From CAZMPJ01 sp964568455 (lineage in GTDB: Bacteria; Margulisbacteria; WOR-1; O2-12-FULL-45-9), in the NCBI GenBank assembly GCA_964568455.1, contig CAZMPJ010000003.1, positions 71,441 through 135,440 on the forward strand: DNA of 64,000 nt, given 5' to 3'. The notes beneath the pieces were generated by a model. The model was not told where the DNA came from. It did no database searches and saw only the letters and a list, made by a program, of their open reading frames with translations. Below are positions 27,079-35,588 of the stretch, piece by piece. Numbering within the stretch: position 1 is the stretch's first letter; every line of letters starts with the position of its first letter. Position numbers and translations under genes: made by a program.

Positions 27079-28452
27079 TTGTCAGCTAGAAGAATTGCTG
27101 ATATCAGAGGCCAAAATAATTTAGCTAAAAGTGACCCATTGTTTTTGTTGTGTGAGCTAGCTAGAAAAATTATTGAATTGTCTCAACCCGTTGTTGCCGA
27201 ACATGGCATTGATAATCTTCAAGGTATAAAAGATGGACAAGTTGTAGTAAAAGTAGTTGTAATTGATGATCAAGACTGGCAAAAGAATATGGCCAGCCTT
27301 TATCATTTAAGCCCCTTTAATTTAGTGGTAATTAATGAACACCCAGCGAATGATCCAGGCAAGATGTCGCAAGTTGCTGGTTTTATTACTGGTAGAAACA
27401 AAGGTAATTATGACCATGCCACGCTTTTAGCTCAAAGCTGGGGTATTCCAATTGCTAATTTGCCAGCTGCGCCAAAATTATTAAAGGGCTTAAACGGCAA
27501 ATGGGTTGTTTTTGAGGTTAGTGGTGATACTGGTTCTATAAGGCCAGCTTCAGTTGATGAAATTAAAGCAGCGCAAGATAGTTATGGTTTAATTCCTGTT
27601 GAAGAAGCTGTTAAAGATCAAGTTAATGTTTTAAATACGCCAACTGAAGTTAGAGAAAATGTCGGTAGAGTAGGGGTTAAAGCTTTTAATTTAGCAGAAT
27701 TAGCTGATTATACAGAAGTGCCGCCTTTTCATGTGTTAACTGCCGGTGCAACCCATCGATATTTTAAAGAGATTGGCTTATATGATAAAGCGAGAGAGAT
27801 TTTAGAAACTTCTGGTAACTTAGCCAGGATACGTGAAATTATTATGCAGGGAGAATTGCCGCAAGATTATTTACAAGATCTGGCAACAGAACATATTATT
27901 GCTCGAGCCAGTACTAATTTAGAAGACCTTGAAGAATTTACTGCAGCTGGAGTTTATGGTTCTTATGTTGGAACCAGTGAAGAGCTGGAAACAATTATCA
28001 AAAAAGCCATGGCTTCTTATTGGAGCGATAAAGCGTATGCTTACCGTGAAAAATATGGGGTTGATCATTTTGAGCAGCTTCCAGCAGTTATTGTCCAAGC
28101 CTTTGTGCCAGGAGATTTTTCTGGCAACATGATTGTAAATGGTGATCAGGCGATTGTTAATATTGTTCCTGGTTTAGGTGAAGGACATGCTTCTGGTCGA
28201 GTGCCAGCTGATGAATATCATTATTCTTTTGGTCAGGGAGAATTTACTGAAAAAATTAATAGACCAAGAGGTGAGGCGGCTAGAGTTGATGGGTATGAGC
28301 CAGTAACAGGGGAAGAGCAATTAGCAGATGATTTAATTGTTAAGTTAGCTTTGATTGGCCAAATGATCCACGGTAAAGCTAGCAAACGTCAAGATGTTGA
28401 ATGGACCATTAAAGATGGCATGATCTATATTGTGCAGACAAGGCCGGTTTAA
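27079..28452 (+). CDS. Phosphohistidine plus ATP-grasp dikinase module (PPDK_N-like)
   Basis: 457 residues from TTG 27079; the frame is open from 26995. A swivelling phosphohistidine-like domain ends with H113 in NYDHATLLAQSWGIP. The PPDK_N ATP-grasp domain follows: VGVKAFNLAEL near 198, RAS-x3-ED near 276-282, and the family C-terminus EW...VQTRPV at the end. The order (His domain, then ATP domain at the C-terminus) is that of alpha-glucan water dikinases, not PEP synthase, and there is no PEP/pyruvate barrel. No ribosome binding site is evident. It is probably the C-terminal part of the giant protein, by read-through or before a nonsense mutation. The acceptor is unknown. Confidence 0.7.
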   Translation: MSARRIADIRGQNNLAKSDPLFLLCELARKIIELSQPVVAEHGIDNLQGIKDGQVVVKVVVIDDQDWQKNMASLYHLSPFNLVVINEHPANDPGKMSQVAGFITGRNKGNYDHATLLAQSWGIPIANLPAAPKLLKGLNGKWVVFEVSGDTGSIRPASVDEIKAAQDSYGLIPVEEAVKDQVNVLNTPTEVRENVGRVGVKAFNLAELADYTEVPPFHVLTAGATHRYFKEIGLYDKAREILETSGNLARIREIIMQGELPQDYLQDLATEHIIARASTNLEDLEEFTAAGVYGSYVGTSEELETIIKKAMASYWSDKAYAYREKYGVDHFEQLPAVIVQAFVPGDFSGNMIVNGDQAIVNIVPGLGEGHASGRVPADEYHYSFGQGEFTEKINRPRGEAARVDGYEPVTGEEQLADDLIVKLALIGQMIHGKASKRQDVEWTIKDGMIYIVQTRPV

Positions 28453-31220
28453 GCAGTTTTTTTCTTACGCGGGGCTCTCTTTTTCTTGGGTGTCTCTTCT
28501 ACTCTGACTAATTTTTCAAAGAAAATCTTGCCATCTTTTGCATCAGCAATTATTTTGTCTCCAGGTTTAAATTTTCCCTCAATGATTTGGTTAGATAGCG
28601 GATTTTCAATTAATTTTTGAACAGCCCGTCTAAGTGGTCTAGCGCCAAACTTGGGCTCAAAGCCTTCTTTAACAATTATTTCTTTAGCTGCGTCAGTAAT
28701 ATCCAGATTCATTTCCTGATTTTTCATCTGTTTTTTAACATCAGCAATCATTAAAACCGCGATTTCTTTCAGCTCATCTTTAGTTAAAGCATGGAAAACA
28801 ATAATTTCGTCAATCCGGTTTAAAAATTCTGGCCGAAAATCTTTTTTCATAGCGTCTAAAACCGTATCCTTCATCTTGTCATAGCTGGCTTCGCGGTCTT
28901 CTTGAGCCATAAACCCAATTGCTCCCATGCTAGAGATCAATTGCTGGCCAATGTTGGAGGTCATAATAATAACCGTGTTTTTAAAATCAACTTTGTGGCC
29001 TTTTGAATCAGTTAAATGCCCATCATCTAACATTTGCAGTAAAACATTAAATACATCAGGATGAGCTTTTTCAATTTCATCAAATAAAATTACTGAATAA
29101 GGTTTGCGTCTGACTGCTTCAGTTAATTTGCCACCTTCTTCATAACCAACATAGCCAGGAGGGGCTCCTAACAATCTTGAAACGGTGTGTTTTTCCATGA
29201 ATTCAGACATATCCATTCTGATTAACGCGTCTTGAGTGCCGAATAAAAATTCTGCTAAGCGTCTAGCAACTTCAGTTTTACCTACTCCAGTTGGTCCGGC
29301 AAAAACAAATGAGCCAACTGGGCGTTGCGGAGGCTTAAGTCCAGCACGGCCTCGTCTAATAGCTTGAGAAATAGCGCGGATTGCCTCATCCTGACCAATT
29401 ACGCGTTTGTGTAACTCTTCTTCCATGCGGGTAAGTTTTTCTGCTTCTGCCGCTGTTAATTTTACAACTGGAATGCCAGTCCAATCAGACACAATTTCTG
29501 AAATATCTTCTTCAGTCACCATGGCTTCACCGCGAGGACCTTCTTCTTTTTCAATTTTTTCCAATTCTTTTTTAGCTGCTTCAATGTCATCTCTTAATTT
29601 AGCGGCCCGTTCATAATGTTGGCTAGCCAAGGCCAGATCTTTGTCTTTTTCTAGCTTTGCAATTTTTATGCTTAGATCCTTAGTCTTTTTAGTAGGGGAG
29701 AGCAGCCTTAGCCTTACTTTGGCAGCTGCTTCATCCATAACGTCAATGGCTTTATCCGGCAAGAACCGGTCAGAAATATAGCGGTCAGACAGCGAGGCTG
29801 CGGCAATTAAGGCAGCATCAGGAATTTTTATTTTATGATGTTGTTCGTATTTATCTCTAATCCCTTTTAAAATATCAATGGTTAACTCAACCGATGGTTC
29901 GTTGACTAATACTGGTTGCAGCCGTCGTTCCAAGGCTGGATCTTTTTCAACATTTTTGCGGTATTCATCTACGGTGGTTGCGCCGATAACTTGCAGTTCT
30001 CCACGGGCCAGAGATGGTTTTAACATGTTAGCTGCGTCAATGGCACCTTCTGCTCCGCCAGCACCGACTAAAGTGTGGATTTCGTCAATAAAAAGAATGA
30101 TTTTTCTTTTCTTAGCTAAAATTTCGTCTAAAATCTTTTTAACCCGTTGTTCAAACTCTCCGCGATATTTAGTTCCGGCTACCATGCCGCCTAAATCAAG
30201 GGAAATCACTTGTTTATCTCTTAATGTTTCTGGCACCTCACCTTTAACAATCCGGTCGGCCAAGCCTTCTACAATAGCGGTTTTTCCAACCCCAGGATCG
30301 CCTAGTAAAACCGGATTATTTTTTGTGCGGCGGGAAAGAATTCTCATTACCCGATCAATTTCTTTTTCCCGGTCAATTACTGGATCAAGCTGACCTTGTT
30401 TGGCCATAGCAGTTAAGTCTTTACCAAAACTGCTTAGGGCGGGTTTTTGTTTGCGTGGTGGCGCTCCGATGCCAAGGCCAGGAAAACCAAACATAGGGTT
30501 AGCGCCTGCGCCGCCTAGTTCTTCCGGACCCAACTCTTCTGGCCCAAAATCTTCTTCCCCTTCATGTTCGCCAAGAGATTTTTCTGCTTCATTAATAAGC
30601 TCTTTAGCCACTTTATCAAAAGTTACTTTTCTTTTATGTAAGGCTTGAGCTGCTACCGATTCACCCTCTCTAATGATTCCCAGCAAGATATGTTCTGGAC
30701 CAACATAATTAAAGCCAAGTTCGCGGGCAGCATTATAAGCTAATTCCAAAGATTTTTTAGCACGAGGGGAAAGCACAATTTTTTGTGGGGAACCTTCGCC
30801 TCTGCCGATTAAGGATTCAATATCAGAAAACAGGTTAACTGGATCAACGCTTAATTTTTGTAAGACTTTTAAACCCAACCCCTCTTCTTTAATTAAAGCT
30901 AAAAGTAAATGTTCGGTCCTAACGTGGTCATGTCCCAGTCTTTTTGCTTCTTCAGAGGCTAAGTGCAGGAGTTTGTGGGCTTCGTTGGTAAAAGCATCAA
31001 AAAATCCTTCTGATGATCTTCTTTTAAATAATGATGCAAAGATATCGGGGAATTCAAAGAATCCTGGCAAACCCATGTCGTCAAACCCGCCAGCCTGACC
31101 AGGCATTAAGCCTTCTTCCGCTGCGCAGATAGGGCACAGATGACGAGTATGTTTTTGGCCGTTGACGATTTTGGTGATATGAACGCTAGCAGGTCTTACT
31201 TTGCATTTTTCGCATTTCAT
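28449..31220 (-). CDS. clpC: ClpC-type AAA+ unfoldase with an N-terminal McsA-like zinc finger
   Basis: A 923-residue Clp ATPase that unfolds proteins for ClpP. Residues 1-37 carry Cys3, Cys6, Cys29 and Cys32 in a pattern like the N-terminus of McsA. Then come the Clp N-domain repeats (about 75-215), AAA1 with Walker A K313 (GDPGVGKT), the UVR/M-domain coiled coil (about 510-545), AAA2 with GPTGVGKTE, and a basic C-terminal tail. In Firmicutes McsA is a separate ClpC regulator, so this is a natural fusion. The stop overlaps that of the dikinase module by 4 bp. Confidence 0.93.
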   Translation of the reverse strand: MKCEKCKVRPASVHITKIVNGQKHTRHLCPICAAEEGLMPGQAGGFDDMGLPGFFEFPDIFASLFKRRSSEGFFDAFTNEAHKLLHLASEEAKRLGHDHVRTEHLLLALIKEEGLGLKVLQKLSVDPVNLFSDIESLIGRGEGSPQKIVLSPRAKKSLELAYNAARELGFNYVGPEHILLGIIREGESVAAQALHKRKVTFDKVAKELINEAEKSLGEHEGEEDFGPEELGPEELGGAGANPMFGFPGLGIGAPPRKQKPALSSFGKDLTAMAKQGQLDPVIDREKEIDRVMRILSRRTKNNPVLLGDPGVGKTAIVEGLADRIVKGEVPETLRDKQVISLDLGGMVAGTKYRGEFEQRVKKILDEILAKKRKIILFIDEIHTLVGAGGAEGAIDAANMLKPSLARGELQVIGATTVDEYRKNVEKDPALERRLQPVLVNEPSVELTIDILKGIRDKYEQHHKIKIPDAALIAAASLSDRYISDRFLPDKAIDVMDEAAAKVRLRLLSPTKKTKDLSIKIAKLEKDKDLALASQHYERAAKLRDDIEAAKKELEKIEKEEGPRGEAMVTEEDISEIVSDWTGIPVVKLTAAEAEKLTRMEEELHKRVIGQDEAIRAISQAIRRGRAGLKPPQRPVGSFVFAGPTGVGKTEVARRLAEFLFGTQDALIRMDMSEFMEKHTVSRLLGAPPGYVGYEEGGKLTEAVRRKPYSVILFDEIEKAHPDVFNVLLQMLDDGHLTDSKGHKVDFKNTVIIMTSNIGQQLISSMGAIGFMAQEDREASYDKMKDTVLDAMKKDFRPEFLNRIDEIIVFHALTKDELKEIAVLMIADVKKQMKNQEMNLDITDAAKEIIVKEGFEPKFGARPLRRAVQKLIENPLSNQIIEGKFKPGDKIIADAKDGKIFFEKLVRVEETPKKKRAPRKKKTA

Positions 31221-31237
31221 AGGTTAGTATTCTAACA

Positions 31238-31942
31238 TCAAAAACCAGGATTGAAAAGCTTGTCAGACAAAGCCTGGTTGACCCTTACATTTTTACCGAT
31301 TAATCTGATTTTTAAGCCGACTAGATTACCGCCAACTACTTCAATAGCAGTTCTGCCGTGGAAGCCGATGGGGACCCAGATATTACTAATTTTTTGATGG
31401 TCAAGATGGATAGTGCCGGAGATCATGCGATTTTTAAAGAAGATATCAAACTTTTTTACGATCTTCTTTTTAGGATCAATATAGAAAAAGATGTTTTTCG
31501 TGTTTTTTAAGACCTCTGGTTTAGGCAAACCATCTAAAATAATTTCATTTGGATTGTCTTTAACAATTTTAAAGTTAAAATTATGTTTTAGTACATCAGC
31601 ATTAAAGCCGCGACCCATGTCAATCGCATTTAACAGTTTAATATAATAGCGTTTTCCTTTATCATCAACTTTTCTAATCCGATTTCCTTCCGCATAATAA
31701 GTAGTACCATTAACGCTAGTGCGTATTTTATTAGGATATTTGTAATAAAAAGCTCCTTCAAAGCGTTGTAAGCCAGAACAACCAAAAACCATTAAGTTGA
31801 GATCAAGCGTTATATCTGCTTGCGCGGTTTTTATCTGATCATAGTTAGATTTTAAATTATTGATGATTTGGTTAACTCTTTGGGAGGCGGAGCAGGGGAA
31901 GGTTAGCGTTATTAACAGTAGAAAAACCGCTATGTTTTTCAT
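31238..31942 (-). CDS. LolA-like periplasmic lipoprotein-carrier-type protein
   Basis: A 234-residue protein with a signal peptide (MKNIAVFLLLITLTFPCSAS) and an outer-membrane-lipoprotein-sorting/LolA-like domain (KTAQADITLDLNL; FYYKYPNKIRTSVNG; GRTAIEVVGGNLVGLKIRL). Such proteins have an open beta-barrel that holds acyl chains. Whether it is true LolA is uncertain. TATAAT seven bases before the ATG suggests a leaderless transcript. It follows clpC's start by 17 bp on the same strand direction, upstream of it, and may be cotranscribed. Confidence 0.7.
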   Translation of the reverse strand: MKNIAVFLLLITLTFPCSASQRVNQIINNLKSNYDQIKTAQADITLDLNLMVFGCSGLQRFEGAFYYKYPNKIRTSVNGTTYYAEGNRIRKVDDKGKRYYIKLLNAIDMGRGFNADVLKHNFNFKIVKDNPNEIILDGLPKPEVLKNTKNIFFYIDPKKKIVKKFDIFFKNRMISGTIHLDHQKISNIWVPIGFHGRTAIEVVGGNLVGLKIRLIGKNVRVNQALSDKLFNPGF

Positions 31943-31949
31943 GTGCTAG

Positions 31950-31958
31950 ATTATAACA
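31950..31958 (-). promoter_or_regulatory. Extended -10 of the LolA-like gene (leaderless)
   Basis: TGT-TATAAT on the minus strand ends seven bases before the start codon. ACACTGTGT just upstream is palindromic. Confidence 0.5.
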
Positions 31959-31989
31959 CAGTGTGTTAAATGAGAATAACCAATTAGTC

Positions 31990-32075
31990 AATGACGAATG
32001 ACGAAAGAATAATCAATTTTACAATAAGCAATTGGAAATTGAATAATTATAATTTCATTCGTCATTCGAATTTGG
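31990..32075. repeat. Short interspersed repeat with inverted arms upstream of trpB
   Basis: AATGACGAATGACGAA (31990-32005) and the opposite-strand form TTCATTCGTCATTCGAA (32054-32070) face each other across about 48 bp of AT-rich DNA. The right arm shares 19 bp with the copy inside leuS. It could fold as a hairpin. Nothing else is evident in this 191-bp gap besides the flanking promoters. Confidence 0.6.
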
Positions 32076-32094
32076 TTGTTGGTTAATTTCACGG

Positions 32095-32124
32095 TTTGCA
32101 GTTTAAATAAAACTAACTTATAAT
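32095..32124 (+). promoter_or_regulatory. Putative promoter of trpB
   Basis: TTTGCA, 18 bases, TATAAT, then nine bases to the ATG. No ribosome binding site. Confidence 0.45.
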
Positions 32125-32133
32125 TAACCTATC

Positions 32134-33294
32134 ATGACCTATGATTTACCAGATAACACAGGCTATTTTGGCAAATACGGCGGCAGGTTTGTGCCTGAAA
32201 CTTTGATGCCAGCGCTGGAAGAATTAACCAAAGCTTATCTAGCAGCAAAAAACGATCCAAAATTTCAAGAAGAACTGATTTATTATTTAGAAAACTATGT
32301 TGGCCGTCCTACGCCATTATATTTTGCAGAAAAACTTACTGAAGCATTAGCCGGACCAAAAATTTATTTAAAAAGAGAAGATTTAGCCCACACTGGCGCG
32401 CATAAAATTAATAATACTATTGGTCAATTATTGCTAGCTAAAAGAATGGGTAAAACCCGGATTATTGCAGAAACTGGGGCAGGCCAGCATGGAGTAGCTA
32501 CTGCTACTGCAGCCGCGCTCTTTGATCTTGAATGCATAGTTTATATGGGCGAAGAAGATATAGAAAGACAAGCTTTAAATGTTTTTCGCATGAAGCTTTT
32601 GGGATCTAAGGTTGTGCCAGTAAAATCAGGCAGTAAAACTTTAAAAGATGCAGTTAATGAAACTTTACGCGACTGGATGGCGCATCCTACTGACACTTTT
32701 TATTGCTTAGGCTCGGTGGTTGGCCCGCATCCCTATCCAATGATGGTTAGAGATTTTCAAGCAGTGATTGGCAGAGAAGCTAAAGCCCAGCATTTTAAAG
32801 CAGAAAGCAAGGAGCCAGATTATTTAGTAGCTTGTGTTGGTGGTGGCAGTAATTCGATCGGCTTATTTTATCCTTTTATTGATGATTCAAATGTAAAAAT
32901 GGTGGGGGTGGAGGCAGAAGGGGCGGCTTCGATTGTAAAAGGGTCGGTTGGTGTGTTGCACGGGTCCAAAGACCATATCTTACAAACTAAAACCGGACAA
33001 ATTAAAACCACTCATTCAATTTCAGCTGGTCTTGATTACTCTGGTATTGGTCCAGAACATAGTTATTTATATGATGTTGGCCGGGTTGAATATGTTACTG
33101 CTAATGATAAAGAAGCATTGTGGGGCTTTAAGATTTTATCTAAGACCGAAGGTATTATTCCAGCCCTTGAATCAGCACATGCTATTGCTTATCTTAAAAA
33201 ATTAGCGCCAAAGCTTGATCGAAGTCAGTCTGTGGTGGTTTGTTTATCTGGCCGAGGCGATAAAGATGTCAACGAAGTTAGTCAACTTGTCTAG
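32134..33294 (+). CDS. trpB: Tryptophan synthase beta chain
   Basis: 386 residues. It condenses indole with serine using PLP. The PLP lysine lies in KREDLAHTGAHKINN (about residues 80-94), the phosphate-binding loop is GGGSNSIG near 240, and the start NTGYFGKYGGRFVPE is typical of the TrpB1 class that works with TrpA. trpA lies 1.6 kb away beyond the opposing glgA, so the two subunits are not cotranscribed. The stop region overlaps glgA by 17 bp. Confidence 0.96.
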   Translation: MTYDLPDNTGYFGKYGGRFVPETLMPALEELTKAYLAAKNDPKFQEELIYYLENYVGRPTPLYFAEKLTEALAGPKIYLKREDLAHTGAHKINNTIGQLLLAKRMGKTRIIAETGAGQHGVATATAAALFDLECIVYMGEEDIERQALNVFRMKLLGSKVVPVKSGSKTLKDAVNETLRDWMAHPTDTFYCLGSVVGPHPYPMMVRDFQAVIGREAKAQHFKAESKEPDYLVACVGGGSNSIGLFYPFIDDSNVKMVGVEAEGAASIVKGSVGVLHGSKDHILQTKTGQIKTTHSISAGLDYSGIGPEHSYLYDVGRVEYVTANDKEALWGFKILSKTEGIIPALESAHAIAYLKKLAPKLDRSQSVVVCLSGRGDKDVNEVSQLV

Positions 33295-34804
33295 CTAAAA
33301 CTTCTTGGTAAAGCTCCTCGTATAATCCTGCTTGAGTGACCCAAGAATAATCTAGTTGCATGCAATTGCGGATGATTTCTTGCCAAGATGCTTTATGTTG
33401 AAAAGCCAGCCAGGCATCCCTCATTTTACTAGATAAATTTTCTGGAGTTAATCCCCAGAAAGAAAAACCGGTTTTGCCATCTCGAACTGTGTCTTTTAGC
33501 CCACCGGTTTCATGAACCAATGGTACGCAGCCCATTAATTGAGCTTTCATCTGGTTAAGTCCGCAAGGCTCATAAATAGAAGGCATAAGTAAGACATCGG
33601 CACCGGATAAGGCTAAAATTTCGTCTTTTTCAACAAAAGCAGAATATTTTAAATTGTTAGGGTATTGGGTTGATAATTTTTTAAGTGCTGCTACAAACTG
33701 TTCTTCGCCATCTCCAATAAAAATAAATTGCAATTTTGAGTTTTTTTGAATCATTTGAGCTAATGTTTCAAGAGTTGCATCAATTCCTTTTTGTCCGGCT
33801 AATCTTGAAGACCAGACTATGGTCATGGCTTCCTCATCAATTGGCAGCTCAAATTTAGCTTGAAGAACTTTTTTGTTAATTGCTCTGCCAGATAAATCTT
33901 TTTCAGAAAAAGTTTCCGGGATAAAACCAATTTCATGATAATGGTCGGGCCCAAAATATTCTGGCAAACCATTTAAAATCCCATGAACATCATCTCTTCT
34001 GGTTCCTAAAACACCTTTGTATAAATTAGCTGGGTGAGGGGTGTGGCCGGATAAAATTTCCTGCACATATTCTGGACTAACACCAACAATTTTATCGCTG
34101 TACATTAATGCGGCTTTGTGCGCGTCAACCTGGCCGTGAAATTCTATACCTTTGTTCCAGGAGAAAAGATTAGCATGCTCTTTAATAGGCATGTTGATTA
34201 AAAGAGAAAATTCACTTAAATCAAAACTATTACCAAAGCCATATCCCAAGTTGTGCACACTATAGACAAAGGGTAGGCGTGTGGAATTAGGATGTCTTTT
34301 TAAGAAGAACGGAGTAAAACCACTTTGCCAATCATGGCCATGCAAAAGGTCTGGTGCTAATTCAGGTTTGGTTTGGGCAACATATTTATAAAGGTCATAA
34401 ATAGCACGGTTTAGGAATAGAAAGCGATAAGGATCATCGCGATAACCGTAAGCTCGGGTGCGGTTGCCAAATTGAGTATAATCTGCTGCGTCAATAAAAA
34501 AGAAATTAATAGTTCCACTTTCAATTGGGAAAGAAGCATGAAAAACTTCGGTTCTCCGAGCTTGGTCTCCTAAGGTTACGTTTAAATCAGTAAAATGGGA
34601 TATATTAACCCCTCTTTTTAACCCTTCTTTAATAAAAAATCCAAGGGTGCCGGGATGATTGGGCATTATAGCTGTAACAGTGTGGCCTCTTTTTAAAAGA
34701 CCTCCAGATAGACCATATACAGCATCAGCCATGCCGCCGGTTTTTCTGATCCGGTGCATTTCTGAAGATACCATCCATACTTTTAAAGGGCTCTTTACTT
34801 GCAT
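33278..34804 (-). CDS. glgA: Glycogen synthase (ADP-glucose type, GT5)
   Basis: 508 residues. It extends alpha-1,4-glucan from ADP-glucose. The N-terminal GT5 motif K-T-G-G-M-A-D (residues about 21-27), the HGHDW-like LLHGHDWQSGF motif and the C-terminal IYEPCGLNQM with TGGLKDTV are visible. It is transcribed from a sigma-28-like promoter abutting the ATG, unlike most biosynthetic genes here. It stands alone on its strand between trpB and trpA. Confidence 0.93.
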   Translation of the reverse strand: MQVKSPLKVWMVSSEMHRIRKTGGMADAVYGLSGGLLKRGHTVTAIMPNHPGTLGFFIKEGLKRGVNISHFTDLNVTLGDQARRTEVFHASFPIESGTINFFFIDAADYTQFGNRTRAYGYRDDPYRFLFLNRAIYDLYKYVAQTKPELAPDLLHGHDWQSGFTPFFLKRHPNSTRLPFVYSVHNLGYGFGNSFDLSEFSLLINMPIKEHANLFSWNKGIEFHGQVDAHKAALMYSDKIVGVSPEYVQEILSGHTPHPANLYKGVLGTRRDDVHGILNGLPEYFGPDHYHEIGFIPETFSEKDLSGRAINKKVLQAKFELPIDEEAMTIVWSSRLAGQKGIDATLETLAQMIQKNSKLQFIFIGDGEEQFVAALKKLSTQYPNNLKYSAFVEKDEILALSGADVLLMPSIYEPCGLNQMKAQLMGCVPLVHETGGLKDTVRDGKTGFSFWGLTPENLSSKMRDAWLAFQHKASWQEIIRNCMQLDYSWVTQAGLYEELYQEVLARQVD

Positions 34805-34810
34805 ACTAAT

Positions 34811-34841
34811 TTATATCGTGATAAAAATAGGAAAATTTCAC
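34811..34841 (-). promoter_or_regulatory. Sigma-28-like promoter of glgA
   Basis: GTGAAATT, 15 bases, CGATATAA, then six bases to the glgA ATG (leaderless). It lies in a 58-bp gap shared with the divergent trpA promoter. Confidence 0.7.
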
Positions 34842-34847
34842 TATTTT

Positions 34848-34856
34848 TGCTATAAT
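34848..34856 (+). promoter_or_regulatory. Extended -10 of trpA (leaderless)
   Basis: TGC-TATAAT ends six bases before the trpA ATG. No -35 match is seen; the region upstream is occupied by the glgA -35 box. Confidence 0.6.
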
Positions 34857-34862
34857 CTAAGC

Positions 34863-35588
34863 ATGCAAAGGATTAAAAACGCCCTAATCACTTATATAAC
34901 CGCTGGGGATCCAAGCTTGGCTGTTACTGAAAAACTGGTTTATGACTTAGAAAAAGCTGGAGCAGATATTATTGAGCTGGGGATTCCATTTTCCGACCCT
35001 TTAGCTGATGGGCTAATAATCCAAGCTTCGCATCAGCGAGCCTTAAAAAAAGATGTTTCCCTTGCTCAAGTATTTAAATTAGTTTCTAAAATTAGGCAGA
35101 AAACCCAAATCCCGATTTGTTTTATGCTTTCTTATAATCTCGTTCTTCAGTATGGAGAAGATAAGTTTTATCAGGATATGGAAAAGGTGAAAGTGGATGG
35201 CGTTATTATTCCGGATTTGCCACCAGAAGAATCAAAGCACAAATCAATTTTTCTGGTTGCACCGACAAGCACAGATGAGCGGATTAAGCTGATTGCTGAA
35301 AAGGCATCAGGGTTTATTTATTTAATTTCAACTACTGGGATAACAGGAAAAAGAGAGAAATTAGCACAAGGGTTAAAGGAAGTAATTGAGCGAATTAAAA
35401 AATATACTGATCTGCCTATTGCAGTTGGTTTTGGTATATCTAAACCCGCTCATGCAGCAGAAGTTTGCCAGATGGCGGACGGAGCCATTGTCGGTTCGGC
35501 TATTGTTGATTTAATTGCCCAGAAAAAAATAAAAGAGGTAGGGACATTTGTTAAAAAGCTTCGGCAAGCTATTGATCGCACCGTTTAA
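34863..35588 (+). CDS. trpA: Tryptophan synthase alpha chain
   Basis: 241 residues. It cleaves indole-3-glycerol phosphate to indole. Catalytic Glu38 (IELGIPFSDP) and Asp49 (ADG) have the family spacing of 11, and the C-terminal GFGISKP and ADGAIVGSAIV phosphate-binding segments are present. A longer open frame reaches back into glgA, but the family N-terminus and the -10 box six bases upstream set the start at ATG 34863. The next gene overlaps its end by 41 bp. Confidence 0.95.
   Translation: MQRIKNALITYITAGDPSLAVTEKLVYDLEKAGADIIELGIPFSDPLADGLIIQASHQRALKKDVSLAQVFKLVSKIRQKTQIPICFMLSYNLVLQYGEDKFYQDMEKVKVDGVIIPDLPPEESKHKSIFLVAPTSTDERIKLIAEKASGFIYLISTTGITGKREKLAQGLKEVIERIKKYTDLPIAVGFGISKPAHAAEVCQMADGAIVGSAIVDLIAQKKIKEVGTFVKKLRQAIDRTV

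Noticed and set aside
29878..30393. 171-residue open frame antisense to clpC
   Set aside because: Lies fully inside the strongly conserved clpC AAA1 region on the other strand; composition is Ser/Pro-rich as expected for a shadow frame.
31943..32133. trp leader attenuator or T-box upstream of trpB
   Set aside because: No leader peptide with Trp codons, no T-box motif and no terminator hairpin with a T run; the structure seen is the interspersed repeat.
34834..34856. TTTCAC-N5-TTGCT read as a sigma-54 (-24/-12) promoter for trpA
   Set aside because: The TTTCAC is the reverse of the GTGAAATT -35 box of the divergent glgA promoter, and the GG of the sigma-54 -24 element is missing. The TGC-TATAAT reading explains the trpA side.
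34659..34862. Upstream extension of trpA into glgA
   Set aside because: The family N-terminus begins at 34863 and the promoter lies between; the extension is antisense to glgA.
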